From Pseudomonas veronii (lineage in GTDB: Bacteria > Pseudomonadota > Gammaproteobacteria > Pseudomonadales > Pseudomonadaceae): a stretch of DNA of 40,461 nucleotides. Below the pieces are notes generated by a model, which searched no databases, was not told where the DNA came from, and saw nothing but the letters and a program-made list of their open reading frames with translations. Positions within the stretch are counted from its first letter, which is position 1, and every line of letters starts with the position of its first letter. Of the stretch, positions 15,015 to 23,804 are shown one piece after another. The DNA lies in NCBI RefSeq assembly GCF_001439695.1, contig NZ_JYLL01000045.1, forward strand, positions 1 to 40,461. The letters are read 5' to 3'. Made by a program: the position numbers and the translations under genes.

Positions 15015-17111
15015 TCAGAATCCGCTTTCCCGCACACCCAAGGCCGCCGCTCGACGCCAGGCCACGCCCAGCACCGACTCGCTGCGCCCTTGCAACACCA
15101 CCACGCCGCGCAGCGGTTGATGGGGGGTGGCGATCGGTTGCGCACTGCGCAACCGCACGCCGTACTGCGCCTGCACCGGCGCCGGGCGCTGGTTTTCGTC
15201 GCGGCGCACGGCAATCGGCCCGTGGTGGTCGGAGGTCAGGGCTTCCTGGTCCAGATAGGCCACGCCGTTGGCATCGATATCGGTCAGCACCACCGGGATG
15301 GCGGCGCGCATCGGGTCATCGGCGATAAAGCGCCCGCTCGCCCCCGGCGTCACCCGCCACAGCTCGGCTTCCGCCAGATACCCGCGCAGGCGCGCGCCCT
15401 CCTCGACCACTCGCGCCAGCGCGTCTTTAGGCGACAGCCAGCGGCCCACGCTCAATTGCGGCAGCACGTCGCGCACGGTGCCGGCATGGGGCGCACGCAA
15501 CAGCAGGCGTTCGCGCTGGGCGGCAAGCCCGCGGTATTCGGCCAGGGCCTGGGACAGGCGCTGATCGTTGATCCCGGCGTCGGCCGCGGTTTCACTGCGT
15601 CCGGCCTGGCGACGCATCTGCAACTGCAGGATCTCCACTTCGCGGCGCACGATGCTTTGCCGCGCATCCAAATCCGGCGATTCCAATTCGATCAGCACCT
15701 GGCCCTGGGTCACGACTTGCCCATCCACCACCCGCAACTGTTTCACCCGCGCCGCCACCGGCGCGTGCAAGGCACTGGCGCGCCCGGCCTCGAGCATGCT
15801 CGGCAACTCCACGGCACTGCGCCACGGCACCACCAGGGCCAGCACGATCAACAGCAGGCCCAGGCCGCTGAGCAGCACCCGCGGCGCATGGGCCTGGCTG
15901 CGGCGACTCCACCATTCGCGCCACTCCTTGAAGATCGGCAGGCAGATGAACCACACCAGTTCCACCAGCATCAGGAAGATCCCCAGCAGCTTGAAGAACA
16001 GGTGATACACCGCCAGGGCAATCCCCAGGAACAGCGCCGCCCGCCACAACCAGGCCAGGTAACCCCACCACAGCAGGCGCCGTTGCATGTTCGGCGCCCA
16101 GGGTTCCGGCGCCGGTTCGCCATAGCCGAACAACCACTCGCGCAGGCGCCAGCGGCAAAGGGCGAAGGCGCGACCTTGCAGGTTGTCGACGCCCCACAAG
16201 TCGCTGATCAAAAAATAACCATCGAAACGCATGAACGGGTTGAGGTTGATCGCCAGGGTGGTCAGCCACGTCGCACTGGCCAACATGAACGCCGCCGTGC
16301 GCGCCGCGCCGTCCGGCAGCAGCGACCAGGCCAGCAAGGCCACGCAGGCCAGCAACAACTCGGCCATCACCCCACCGGCGCCGATCAGCAATCGCGCACG
16401 CCGATCATTGACCCGCCAGGCGTCACTCACATCGGTGTAGAACATCGGCAGCAACACCATGAACGCCACGCCCATGCTTTGCACGCGGCACCCGGCGCGC
16501 TTGGCCATGAAGGCATGGCCGAATTCATGGCACAGCTTGGCGAAGAACAGCGCCACGCCAAACGCCAGGGCACCGCCGAGGCTGAACAGGTGCGGGAACG
16601 TCGCCAGAAAGCGCTGCCAGTCCCGCGCCACCAGAAACACGCCCAGGCCCAGGGTCAGCGGCAAGCCGTAGCGCAACAGCCCCGGCCCGAAGCGCGCCAG
16701 CCACGGCCAGGCGCGGTTGAGGAACGCGTCCGGGCGCCACAGCGGGATGCGGAAGAACAAATATTGATGCAGCAGGATTTGCCACAGGCTTTGCTTACGG
16801 GCGGCGGCCTTGTAGGCGTAACTGGCACGTTGCTCCGGGTCCAGCGCGGCGATCAGGTCATGGGCGCGCAGGAAACTCAGCAGCTCATCCACTTCACTGG
16901 CGCCCAGGGGCAGGCCCGGCTCACGGTTGGCGGCTTGCAGGACGTGTTGCGGGTCGCCCAGGGACCAGTGGCGCAGCAGCCGAATGGCGGTGGCGCCGAG
17001 CTTGAAGTAACGCCCGCGCACCGGGTCGGCCAGGGTCCAGCGCGGCGAGCCGTCCAGGGCCGCGCCAGCGCTGGACAGTTGCAGGTCTTCGCGCAGTGGG
17101 GGCAGGTTCAT
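15015..17111 (-). CDS. M50 site-2-type metalloprotease fused to an HlyD module
   Basis: A 698-residue polytopic membrane protein. Residues 1-90 resemble a PqqD-like winged domain. The M50 protease core follows with the zinc motif HEFGH (195-199) and the second site LNPFMRFDGY (290-299, Asp297 as ligand). After further membrane segments to about residue 440 comes an HlyD-like barrel-sandwich/coiled-coil segment (about 450-690, with HAPVAARVKQLRVVDGQVV and LLRAPHAGTVRDVLP). Its ATG shares one base with the preceding stop (TGATG). The fusion of an intramembrane protease with a periplasmic adaptor, next to two more adaptors, suggests an envelope export machine that clips or anchors its cargo. The cargo is inferred to be the giant DUF4347 protein. 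Confidence 0.85.
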   Translation of the reverse strand: MNLPPLREDLQLSSAGAALDGSPRWTLADPVRGRYFKLGATAIRLLRHWSLGDPQHVLQAANREPGLPLGASEVDELLSFLRAHDLIAALDPEQRASYAYKAAARKQSLWQILLHQYLFFRIPLWRPDAFLNRAWPWLARFGPGLLRYGLPLTLGLGVFLVARDWQRFLATFPHLFSLGGALAFGVALFFAKLCHEFGHAFMAKRAGCRVQSMGVAFMVLLPMFYTDVSDAWRVNDRRARLLIGAGGVMAELLLACVALLAWSLLPDGAARTAAFMLASATWLTTLAINLNPFMRFDGYFLISDLWGVDNLQGRAFALCRWRLREWLFGYGEPAPEPWAPNMQRRLLWWGYLAWLWRAALFLGIALAVYHLFFKLLGIFLMLVELVWFICLPIFKEWREWWSRRSQAHAPRVLLSGLGLLLIVLALVVPWRSAVELPSMLEAGRASALHAPVAARVKQLRVVDGQVVTQGQVLIELESPDLDARQSIVRREVEILQLQMRRQAGRSETAADAGINDQRLSQALAEYRGLAAQRERLLLRAPHAGTVRDVLPQLSVGRWLSPKDALARVVEEGARLRGYLAEAELWRVTPGASGRFIADDPMRAAIPVVLTDIDANGVAYLDQEALTSDHHGPIAVRRDENQRPAPVQAQYGVRLRSAQPIATPHQPLRGVVVLQGRSESVLGVAWRRAAALGVRESGF

Positions 17112-18430
17112 CAGAGGCCAACGCTCTGGCGCAAGCCGGCCAATGGCCGACGCAACAGGTACAGGGCCAGGGGCGCGCGCTCACCGAAGAGCTTCGCCGT
17201 GCCGCGCAGGCCGATGCGTGGCGGTGCCTCATCGAAGCGCGCATCGAGGCGATAGGCGAGTTGCCCGCCGGGTGTGGGCTGCGCCTCGTAGGCGGCGCGT
17301 TGCAAGGTGGCGAGGTGGCGCTGCAAGGGGTCGCTGTCGAGGAACAGCGCAACCTGGGCGTCGGGCGCCAATGCGATGGCATCGCCCACCGCCAGTTCGA
17401 TGCGCAACTCTGCCTGGCCGGGGTCGGCGATCTGCAGCAGACGCTCGCCGGTCTGTACCGGTTTGCCGGTCCAGCGTTCGGCGTCGGCAAACACCGCGAT
17501 ACCGTCACGCTCGGCGCGTACTTCGCTGCGCTTGAGCAGTTCGCGGGCGTAGTCGCGCTCGGCGCGTTTTTGCTCGACCCGGGCCGCCAGCAGGTCGATA
17601 CGTGAACTCGATTCGGCATCGGCAAAGGCGCGCTGGGAATTGGCCTTGAGCTCCGCTTCGGCCACGCCCAGGGCACGCGCTGCCACATCGGCCTGGGCCG
17701 TGAGGGTGGTGCTTTCGAAGCGCAGCAGCAGGTCGCCGGTTTTCACCGTCTGGTTGGGCTTGACCAGGAACTCGGCGATCACCCCATCCAGCGGCGCCGC
17801 TACCACCTGGCCGGCCAACGGCACCACTTCGGCGGGCGCCAGTACCGATTGGCGCACCGGAATCAGCAGCATCAGCAGTAACGCGACGACCACCAGCACC
17901 TGGCGTTTGCGGGTCAGGCGCAGGCGCCACGGCTGGCGCGGTTGCAGCGCACGCCAGGCGTGGCTGTAGGTGTCGCCCAACTGCGCCAGCAGCACTTGCT
18001 CGGCCGGGTTCCAGGGCGTATCCCGCGCCAGCCACACACCGCCGAACACGCGGCCTTGCGGGTCGATCAAGGGCAACCAGAACACATGGCCGGCGGACAG
18101 GCTCTGCCAATCGGCCTGCAGTTGCGCGCTCAATTGCGCGGCCGGCACTTCCCGGGCGGTCTGGCCCAGCCCGTGTTTGTGCAATTGGGCCACGGCCTGC
18201 TCGACGAAGGCCACGAACGGCGCGTTCGGGTCGACGCTGCTCACCGCCGTCACCGCCCGCACCTTGCCGGCGATCAACAGCGCCGCATGGCGATAGCCGA
18301 ACAGCGGTTGCCCATCGTTGACCAGGCTGTAGGCCAATTGCTCAGTGCTGTGGGCGGCGCGGGTCTGGCGTTCCAACTCGAGAAACTGCGCGAATACCCG
18401 CTCGGCATTGCCCGTCATCGGTGCGTTCAT
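17111..18430 (-). CDS. GAF-HlyD inner-membrane adaptor
   Basis: 439 residues. Residues 1-165 form a cytoplasmic domain with GAF-like character (LAYSLVNDGQPLFGYRHAALL...VFWLPLIDPQGRVFGGVWLAR). One membrane segment follows at about 177-191 (VLVVVALLLMLLIPV), then a periplasmic HlyD domain with lipoyl-like halves VVAAPLDGVIAEFLVKPNQTV and SEVRAERDGIAVFADAERW flanking a coiled coil. It overlaps the upstream adaptor by four bases (ATGA) and the downstream M50 gene by one, so the three are tightly coupled. A cytoplasmic sensory-type domain on an adaptor is unusual and might sense a ligand or bind the cargo. Confidence 0.8.
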   Translation of the reverse strand: MNAPMTGNAERVFAQFLELERQTRAAHSTEQLAYSLVNDGQPLFGYRHAALLIAGKVRAVTAVSSVDPNAPFVAFVEQAVAQLHKHGLGQTAREVPAAQLSAQLQADWQSLSAGHVFWLPLIDPQGRVFGGVWLARDTPWNPAEQVLLAQLGDTYSHAWRALQPRQPWRLRLTRKRQVLVVVALLLMLLIPVRQSVLAPAEVVPLAGQVVAAPLDGVIAEFLVKPNQTVKTGDLLLRFESTTLTAQADVAARALGVAEAELKANSQRAFADAESSSRIDLLAARVEQKRAERDYARELLKRSEVRAERDGIAVFADAERWTGKPVQTGERLLQIADPGQAELRIELAVGDAIALAPDAQVALFLDSDPLQRHLATLQRAAYEAQPTPGGQLAYRLDARFDEAPPRIGLRGTAKLFGERAPLALYLLRRPLAGLRQSVGL

Positions 18431-19200
18431 TGCAGTTGTGCAAAGTGCGCGGTGCCGCTCATGCCGGCCATCAACCCACTGGCATTGGGCAAGGTCGCGA
18501 CCAGCAACAGGGTCTGGCTGCCTTCGTCGATGCGCGCGCCAAGGCGTTTGACGGTGGCGTTGAATGCCTGGCCGGTTTCGTCGGGGGTGAAGCTGAACGT
18601 CTGCCCGGGCTTGAGTTTGCCCATCCAGCGCGACGGCACCAGCAGGTGGATCTCCAGGCTGCGGTTGTCGACGATTTCCAGCAGCGGCGCGCCGGCCGAG
18701 ACGCTTTCATAACGTTGGACTTTGCGCTGCACCACCTGGCCGTCATACGGCGCCAGCACGCTGCAGCGCTTGACCTGCACCTGATAGACCTGGGACTGGG
18801 CCTGGGTTTCGGTGAGTTTGGCTTCGGCGCGGGCCACTTCGAACCGGCCGACCGAATTCAGCGCCGCCAGTTGTTTGTTGTGGGCCAGTTCTTCGCCGGC
18901 GCCACGGCTGGCGGCCGAGGCGGCATTGAGTTGGGCCTGGTAGGCCGAGCAATCGAAACGCGCCAGGGTGTCGCCTTTCTTGAACGACTCGCCCTCGCTG
19001 AACGGCAGTTCGACAATCCGCCCCGACAATTCACTGGCAAGCATCGCCTGGTCACGGGCGCGCAATACACCACGGGCTTCGCTGTCGGCGCTGACGGCCG
19101 CTGCGGGCGCGTGGTCCAACAGCGGATCGTCCGCCATGACCATCGGCGCCAGGCTCACCAAGCAGGAAAATCCCAGTACCGATCTACATAACTGCTTCAT
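18427..19200 (-). CDS. Secreted HlyD/RND-type periplasmic adaptor
   Basis: A 257-residue periplasmic adaptor, first gene of the export operon. A cleavable signal peptide (MKQLCRSVLGFSCLVSLAPMVMA) is followed by a membrane-fusion-protein core: RDQAMLASELSGRIVELPFSEGESFKKGDTL, a short coiled coil, LAPYDGQVVQRKVQ, then a beta-barrel. It is shorter than typical RND adaptors (350-400 residues). A strong GGAGG lies 8 bases before the ATG. It is divergent from the 722-residue protein gene, with a 162-base intergenic region (19201-19362) between them. Confidence 0.85.
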   Translation of the reverse strand: MKQLCRSVLGFSCLVSLAPMVMADDPLLDHAPAAAVSADSEARGVLRARDQAMLASELSGRIVELPFSEGESFKKGDTLARFDCSAYQAQLNAASAASRGAGEELAHNKQLAALNSVGRFEVARAEAKLTETQAQSQVYQVQVKRCSVLAPYDGQVVQRKVQRYESVSAGAPLLEIVDNRSLEIHLLVPSRWMGKLKPGQTFSFTPDETGQAFNATVKRLGARIDEGSQTLLLVATLPNASGLMAGMSGTAHFAQLQ

Positions 19201-19362
19201 ACATTCGACCTCCCTGACGATGTGCGCAGTCTAGGGCAGCGGAGTTAAATTGCCACTACCCCCAGTCAGACAAATCAGCATTTTTTGTAGGCCTTTGCCG
19301 AAGCCTTCGCCGGATCACGTTATGATTGCCGACCTCCAAGGACTCAGGATCAAGGACACGTC
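19201..19362. promoter_or_regulatory. Divergent intergenic region
   Basis: These 162 bases separate the adaptor operon (leftward) from the 722-residue protein gene (rightward), so promoters for both are expected here. A TATGAT at 19321-19326 is a possible -10 for the rightward gene, but the best -35-like TTGCCG (19295) is about 20 bases away, longer than ideal. No clear operator palindrome was seen. Confidence 0.4.
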
Positions 19363-21531
19363 ATGCACATCGGTTTTCTGTCACCCCTGGCACTGGCCCT
19401 GCTCGCCGGTCTCTCCCTGCCGGCACTCGCCAGCTCCGACGACTCGTGCTACCCCGACTGGAGGGTCTCGCGGGACAGCCTGGACACCTGCAACAACCTG
19501 CCGTTCCTGAGCCCCGGCAATGACAGCCGAACCAACCTGCGCCTGTTGCTGGCCGACAAAAAAGCCGCGCCCCTGGCGCCGAACGCCTTGAGCGAGGACG
19601 ACCTGTCCCAAGGCTTCGGTCCGGTGCCGTTCCCGGTGTACCGCCTGGTGCCGATCGCCGCCGCGCCGGCCGAAGCGGATAACACATCGCACACCTCGCC
19701 CAGCGCCGAACTCGACACCCTGCTCCAGCCTTTGGGCATCAAGCGCGACGAATACAAATCGGCGGGGGCTGACTTCCTGAATGGCGAAGGCAGCCGCTGC
19801 CGCAGCAACGACGATGACAGCGCCACCGCGTTTATCCGCCAGGTGCTCAAGGCCGACATGCCGGCAGCCGAACGCGAGCTACTGGTGAAGGCGCGTTTGC
19901 AATTGCTCACGGCCTGTTCTTGGGAAGGCCAAGTGCTGGATGCACAGCAGATCCAATCCAGCGAAGGCCAATTGTTCCGCACTTATCTGCAGGCCGCCGC
20001 CGACTTCTATAGCGGCCGTTTCAGCGACGCCGAGCGCGGTTTCGCCGGCGCCAGCACCAGCAATGTGCCCTGGCTGAAGGAAACCGCGCTGTACATGACC
20101 GCGCGGACGTCACTGAACCAGGCGCAGGCCAACGCCTTCGACGAATACGGCATGCCGCAACTCGAGCATGTGGATAAGTCCGCCCTGAGCGACGCCGAAG
20201 AAGGCTTCCTCGGTTACCTGAAGACTTATCCACAGGGTGATTACGTCGCCTCCGCCCGTGGCCTGCTGCGCCGGGTGTATTGGTTGGCGGACGATCAAGC
20301 CAAGCTCGCCGAGGCCTATGCCTGGCAACTGACCCAGGCCACCGACGCCCAGCGCAATGTGTCCGTGGATGAGCTGGTGGCCGAAGCCGACGTCAAGCTG
20401 CTGATGGTCAACGGCAAGGCAGTCCAGAACCCGATGATCCTGCTCGTCAGCGACCTGATGCGGATGCGCGCTCACACGCCGCCGGCCCTCAGCCGCGCCG
20501 ATCTCGATCAGCAAAAAGCCGTGTTTGCCGACACGCCGGCGCTGTTCGACTACCTGCAAGCGGCGTATGCCCTGTACGTCGAGCATCAGCCCGACAACGC
20601 GTTGAAACACCTGCCCCAGGACGTGCCGTCGAACCCGGATTACTTCGCCTTCAGCCAACAGACCCTGCGCGGCCTGGCCCTGGAAGCCAAGCAAGACTGG
20701 AAAGCCGCCGAAACCCTGTGGCTGCAACTGCTGCCGCTGGCCAAGCAACCGTTGCAACGCGACCAGTTGGAGCTGGCACTGGCGATGAATTACGAACGCA
20801 GCGGCCAGTTGGCCAAGGTGTTCGCCGCCGATTCGCCGATCAGCGCCAAACAGGTGCGCTACATCCTGCTGCGCCACATCGCCGGGCCGGACTTGCTGCG
20901 CCAACAGATCGCCCAGGCCCATGACCCGCTGGAGCGCCAGACCGCCCAATTCGTGCTGCTCTATAAAGACCTGCTGCGCGGCCAGTTCGCCACCTTCGAC
21001 GACGACCTCAAGCAACTGCCGGCGTCGGTCCCGGACGACAAGCTGGGCACCAGCCTGGGTTATGTCTACAGCGCCAGCCAGACGTTGAAACTGTTCCAGT
21101 GGAACGGCGAAAAAGCTGAATCCGGCTACGCCTGCCCGAGCATTGCGCAAACCGCCGCGACCTTGCAGAACGACGCGAAAAACCCACAAGGCCTGAACTG
21201 CTTCGGCGAGTTCATCCTGCGCAACAACCTCGACGGCATGCCCCTTGAACAGGCACGCGCCGCCGGCAGCCTGGGCAGCACGCCATCGGACTTCAAGGGT
21301 GACACCTTCTCGCGGCTCGACGGCTACCAACAGGTGATCGGCAACCCCAAGGCGCCGAAAACCGACAAAGCCTACGCGCTGTTCCGCGCCATCAACTGCT
21401 ACGCGCCCGCCGGCTATAACAGCTGCGGCGGCGAAGACGTCGCACCGGCCGTGCGCAAGGCCTGGTTCCGTCAACTCAAGACGGGCTTTGCCGACACGCA
21501 GTGGGGCAAATCCCTGCAGTACTACTGGTGA
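19363..21531 (+). CDS. Secreted protein of unknown function (722 residues)
   Basis: I do not recognise the family. A signal peptide MHIGFLSPLALALLAGLSLPALA is visible, so the protein is periplasmic or secreted. The mature part is largely alpha-helical and reads like tetratricopeptide-type solenoids (for example AAADFYSGRFSDAERGFAGA, EGFLGYLKTYPQGDYVASARGLL, LALEAKQDWKAAETLWLQLLPLA), with several cysteines (DDSCYPDW, DTCNN, GSRCRS, NCYAPAGYNSCGG) that may form disulfides. AAGGA lies 6 bases before the ATG. The stop overlaps the start of the DUF3142 gene, so the two products are probably made together and may function together. Confidence 0.8.
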   Translation: MHIGFLSPLALALLAGLSLPALASSDDSCYPDWRVSRDSLDTCNNLPFLSPGNDSRTNLRLLLADKKAAPLAPNALSEDDLSQGFGPVPFPVYRLVPIAAAPAEADNTSHTSPSAELDTLLQPLGIKRDEYKSAGADFLNGEGSRCRSNDDDSATAFIRQVLKADMPAAERELLVKARLQLLTACSWEGQVLDAQQIQSSEGQLFRTYLQAAADFYSGRFSDAERGFAGASTSNVPWLKETALYMTARTSLNQAQANAFDEYGMPQLEHVDKSALSDAEEGFLGYLKTYPQGDYVASARGLLRRVYWLADDQAKLAEAYAWQLTQATDAQRNVSVDELVAEADVKLLMVNGKAVQNPMILLVSDLMRMRAHTPPALSRADLDQQKAVFADTPALFDYLQAAYALYVEHQPDNALKHLPQDVPSNPDYFAFSQQTLRGLALEAKQDWKAAETLWLQLLPLAKQPLQRDQLELALAMNYERSGQLAKVFAADSPISAKQVRYILLRHIAGPDLLRQQIAQAHDPLERQTAQFVLLYKDLLRGQFATFDDDLKQLPASVPDDKLGTSLGYVYSASQTLKLFQWNGEKAESGYACPSIAQTAATLQNDAKNPQGLNCFGEFILRNNLDGMPLEQARAAGSLGSTPSDFKGDTFSRLDGYQQVIGNPKAPKTDKAYALFRAINCYAPAGYNSCGGEDVAPAVRKAWFRQLKTGFADTQWGKSLQYYW

Positions 21532-22232
21532 AACCGCTGTGGCTCGGCTTGCTGTTGCTGGCAAGCCCGGCTTTCGGCGCGGTCGACGCCCGCGACTATG
21601 ACGCCTTCTGGCTGTGGAGCGGGGTCACGCCGCAGCCGGTGCTCAAGCAGGCAAACACCCTGTACATCCTCCAGGGCCAGATCAACGCCACCCGCCGCGC
21701 CCCCCAACGCGGCGTGCAATTGATCGCCCAGGGCATAAGCGTGCCGCGCATCACCCAGGGCGACATCTGGCTGGTCTACCGCGCCCACACCCTGCGCTGG
21801 CCGGACCGCGTCTACACCCAACTGCTCGGCCAGGTACAACGCTGGCGCGACGCCGGCAACCCGGTGATCGGCATCCAGATCGACTTCGACGCCCGCACCC
21901 AGTACCTGCACGAATACGCCGACTTCCTGCGCGACCTGCGCCAGCGCCTGCCCGCCGACCTGCGCCTGAGCATCACCGGCCTGATGGACTGGAGCAGCAA
22001 CGCCGACCCAACCGCCATCGCCCGGCTCAACGGCGTGGTGGATGAGGTGGTGGTGCAGACGTATCAGGGGCGCCAGAGCATCCCGGATTACGCCGCGTAT
22101 CTGCCACGGATGAATCGGCTGGGGCTGCCGTTCAAGATCGGCTTGATCCAGGGCGGGGAATGGACGGCGCCGGGGTATTTGAAGGGGAGTGAGTGGTTTC
22201 GCGGGTATGTGGTGTTTTTGCGCAACCCCTGA
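21528..22232 (+). CDS. DUF3142 domain-containing secreted protein
   Basis: A 234-residue protein with a signal peptide (KPLWLGLLLLASPAFG). The start is the GTG at 21528 in GTGA, overlapping the previous stop; the frame also continues 9 codons upstream, but that would destroy the signal peptide. The mature part has the DUF3142 pattern: DAFWLWSGV near the start, a VIGIQIDFDART strand with conserved acidic residues, ITGLMDWSS, DEVVVQTYQGR and PFKIGL. This resembles a TIM-barrel glycoside-hydrolase-like fold, so carbohydrate binding or hydrolysis is possible but unproven. Confidence 0.8.
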   Translation: MKPLWLGLLLLASPAFGAVDARDYDAFWLWSGVTPQPVLKQANTLYILQGQINATRRAPQRGVQLIAQGISVPRITQGDIWLVYRAHTLRWPDRVYTQLLGQVQRWRDAGNPVIGIQIDFDARTQYLHEYADFLRDLRQRLPADLRLSITGLMDWSSNADPTAIARLNGVVDEVVVQTYQGRQSIPDYAAYLPRMNRLGLPFKIGLIQGGEWTAPGYLKGSEWFRGYVVFLRNP

Positions 22233-22316
22233 TCAATCCTGACGCCCAATTAAAATATGCAAGAAGCCATGCGTCTTTGCTCCAACGGAGGCCCGAGCTA
22301 ACCTCGACCCCTTTCT

Positions 22317-22353
22317 AAATCTTCGCCTCGCAGGAAATGACGAGAAGATTTTC
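22317..22353. terminator. Candidate bidirectional terminator
   Basis: AAATCTT..CTCG and CGAGAAGATTT form an interrupted stem of about 11 bp, with a three-base bulge and a loop of about 10 bases. It lies between the convergent DUF3142 and NodT genes and is followed by TTTCCC on the plus strand. Confidence 0.45.
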
Positions 22354-22358
22354 CCATT

Positions 22359-23804
22359 TCAGCGTCGAACGTCCGTCAACGGGTAGACCGACTCCCAGCC
22401 GCCGCCCAGCGCTTTATACAACCCCACCATCGCCAACGACACGCCGGTAGAGCTTTCCACCCACTGCTCTTGCGTGGTCAGCAGCGCGCTTTGCACGGTG
22501 AGTACGTTGACGAAATCCACCACGCCTTCGACGTACTGGTGTTGCGCGGTGGACAGGGCGATCTGGTTCTGGCGCACCGCTTCGGCGAGGCTGTCGCGGC
22601 GCAGTTGGCTGGTGTTGTAGCGGGTCAGTTGATCGTCGATTTCATGCCAGGCACGCAGCACGGTGTGTTGGTAGGCCAGCGCGGCTTCCTGCTGCTGGGC
22701 TTCGCGCAGGTTCAACATGCCTTGCAAGCGCCCGCCGTTGAACAGCGGCAGGCTGAATTGCGGGCCGAAGGCAAATGCGCGGGAGCCCCAGGAGCCGAAG
22801 TCCGACAGTTGCATGGCCTGGGAGCCGAGACTGCCGGACAGGGTGATGCGCGGGTAGAAGTCGCCCCGGGCCACGCCGATGCTGGCGGTGGCGGCGTGCA
22901 GGCGCGCTTCGGCCTGGCGGATATCGGGGCGGCGTTCGGCGAGTTGCGAAGGCAGGCCGATGGCAACCTGACGCGGGGTCTGCGGCACGGCCGCGTCCCT
23001 GGACAGTTGCGCATGCAGGGCTTGCGGCGGTTCGCCCATCAGCAGGCTGAGAGCGTTGATCAACTGGTCCTGGCGTTGCTGCAAATCCGGCAGGCGCGCT
23101 TCGATGGCCGCAACCTGGGCGGCGGCTTCAGCCACGTCCAGGTCCGTCGCTACACCGTCAGCCAGGCGAAGTTGCGACAGTGAGAGGCTGCGGCGGGCGA
23201 CGGCAAGGTTTTGTTCGGTGACGGCGCGGGTGTTCTGCACGCCGCGCAGTTGGATGTAGTCCTGGGCGGTCTCGGCCAGCACCGACAGCAACACGGCGCG
23301 GCGGTCGTTTTCGGCGACGTGCAGGGTGGCGTCGGCGGCCTCGGTTTCGCGCTTGACGCGGCCCCAGAAGTCCAGTTCCCAGGAGGCGGAGAAGCCCATG
23401 TCCCATTGGCTGAATGCCGAGCGGCCATTTTCGCCGGAAGGGTCGCTCAAGCCTTTGCCGCTGTTGCGTTTGCGTTGAGAGCCACCCGTGGCATCGACAT
23501 TGGGGTAACGTTCGGCGGTGATCACCTGGCGCATGGCGCGGCTTTGTTGCAGGCGGCTGCTGGCCAGTTTCAGGTCCAGGTTATCGGTGAGGGCGCGACG
23601 GGTGAGGGCCGACAGTTGCTCGTCATGGAACACGTCCCACCAGCGCTCTTGCAGCGCATCGCTGACCGCGCGACTGGCCGCCTGACGGCCCTGGGGTTCG
23701 GCCCATTGCGCCATGGGCGGGCCTTGTGGCCGCTGAAAATCCGGGCCGACGCTGCAGGCGCTCAGGCTGATGAGGCTCAAGGTAAGCCAGGCGACCTGTC
23801 TCAT
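22359..23804 (-). CDS. NodT/OprM-family outer-membrane factor lipoprotein
   Basis: A 481-residue outer-membrane channel of a tripartite efflux pump. A lipoprotein signal ends LSAC (Cys17), followed by the family hallmark SVGPDFQRP. Conserved elements are WWDVFHDEQLSAL near the N-terminus, LAERRPDIRQAEARLHAATASIGVARGDFYPRI in the middle, and FNGGRLQGMLNLREAQQQ later. Its ATG overlaps the stop of the EmrA-type gene by four bases, marking it as the third gene of an EmrB-EmrA-OMF operon. It is probably specific for that pump and not for the giant-protein locus. Confidence 0.9.
   Translation of the reverse strand: MRQVAWLTLSLISLSACSVGPDFQRPQGPPMAQWAEPQGRQAASRAVSDALQERWWDVFHDEQLSALTRRALTDNLDLKLASSRLQQSRAMRQVITAERYPNVDATGGSQRKRNSGKGLSDPSGENGRSAFSQWDMGFSASWELDFWGRVKRETEAADATLHVAENDRRAVLLSVLAETAQDYIQLRGVQNTRAVTEQNLAVARRSLSLSQLRLADGVATDLDVAEAAAQVAAIEARLPDLQQRQDQLINALSLLMGEPPQALHAQLSRDAAVPQTPRQVAIGLPSQLAERRPDIRQAEARLHAATASIGVARGDFYPRITLSGSLGSQAMQLSDFGSWGSRAFAFGPQFSLPLFNGGRLQGMLNLREAQQQEAALAYQHTVLRAWHEIDDQLTRYNTSQLRRDSLAEAVRQNQIALSTAQHQYVEGVVDFVNVLTVQSALLTTQEQWVESSTGVSLAMVGLYKALGGGWESVYPLTDVRR

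Noticed and set aside
15090..17255. 721-codon plus-strand frame
   Set aside because: It is antisense to the M50-HlyD gene and rich in Gln/Arg/His. The minus strand has clear protease motifs.
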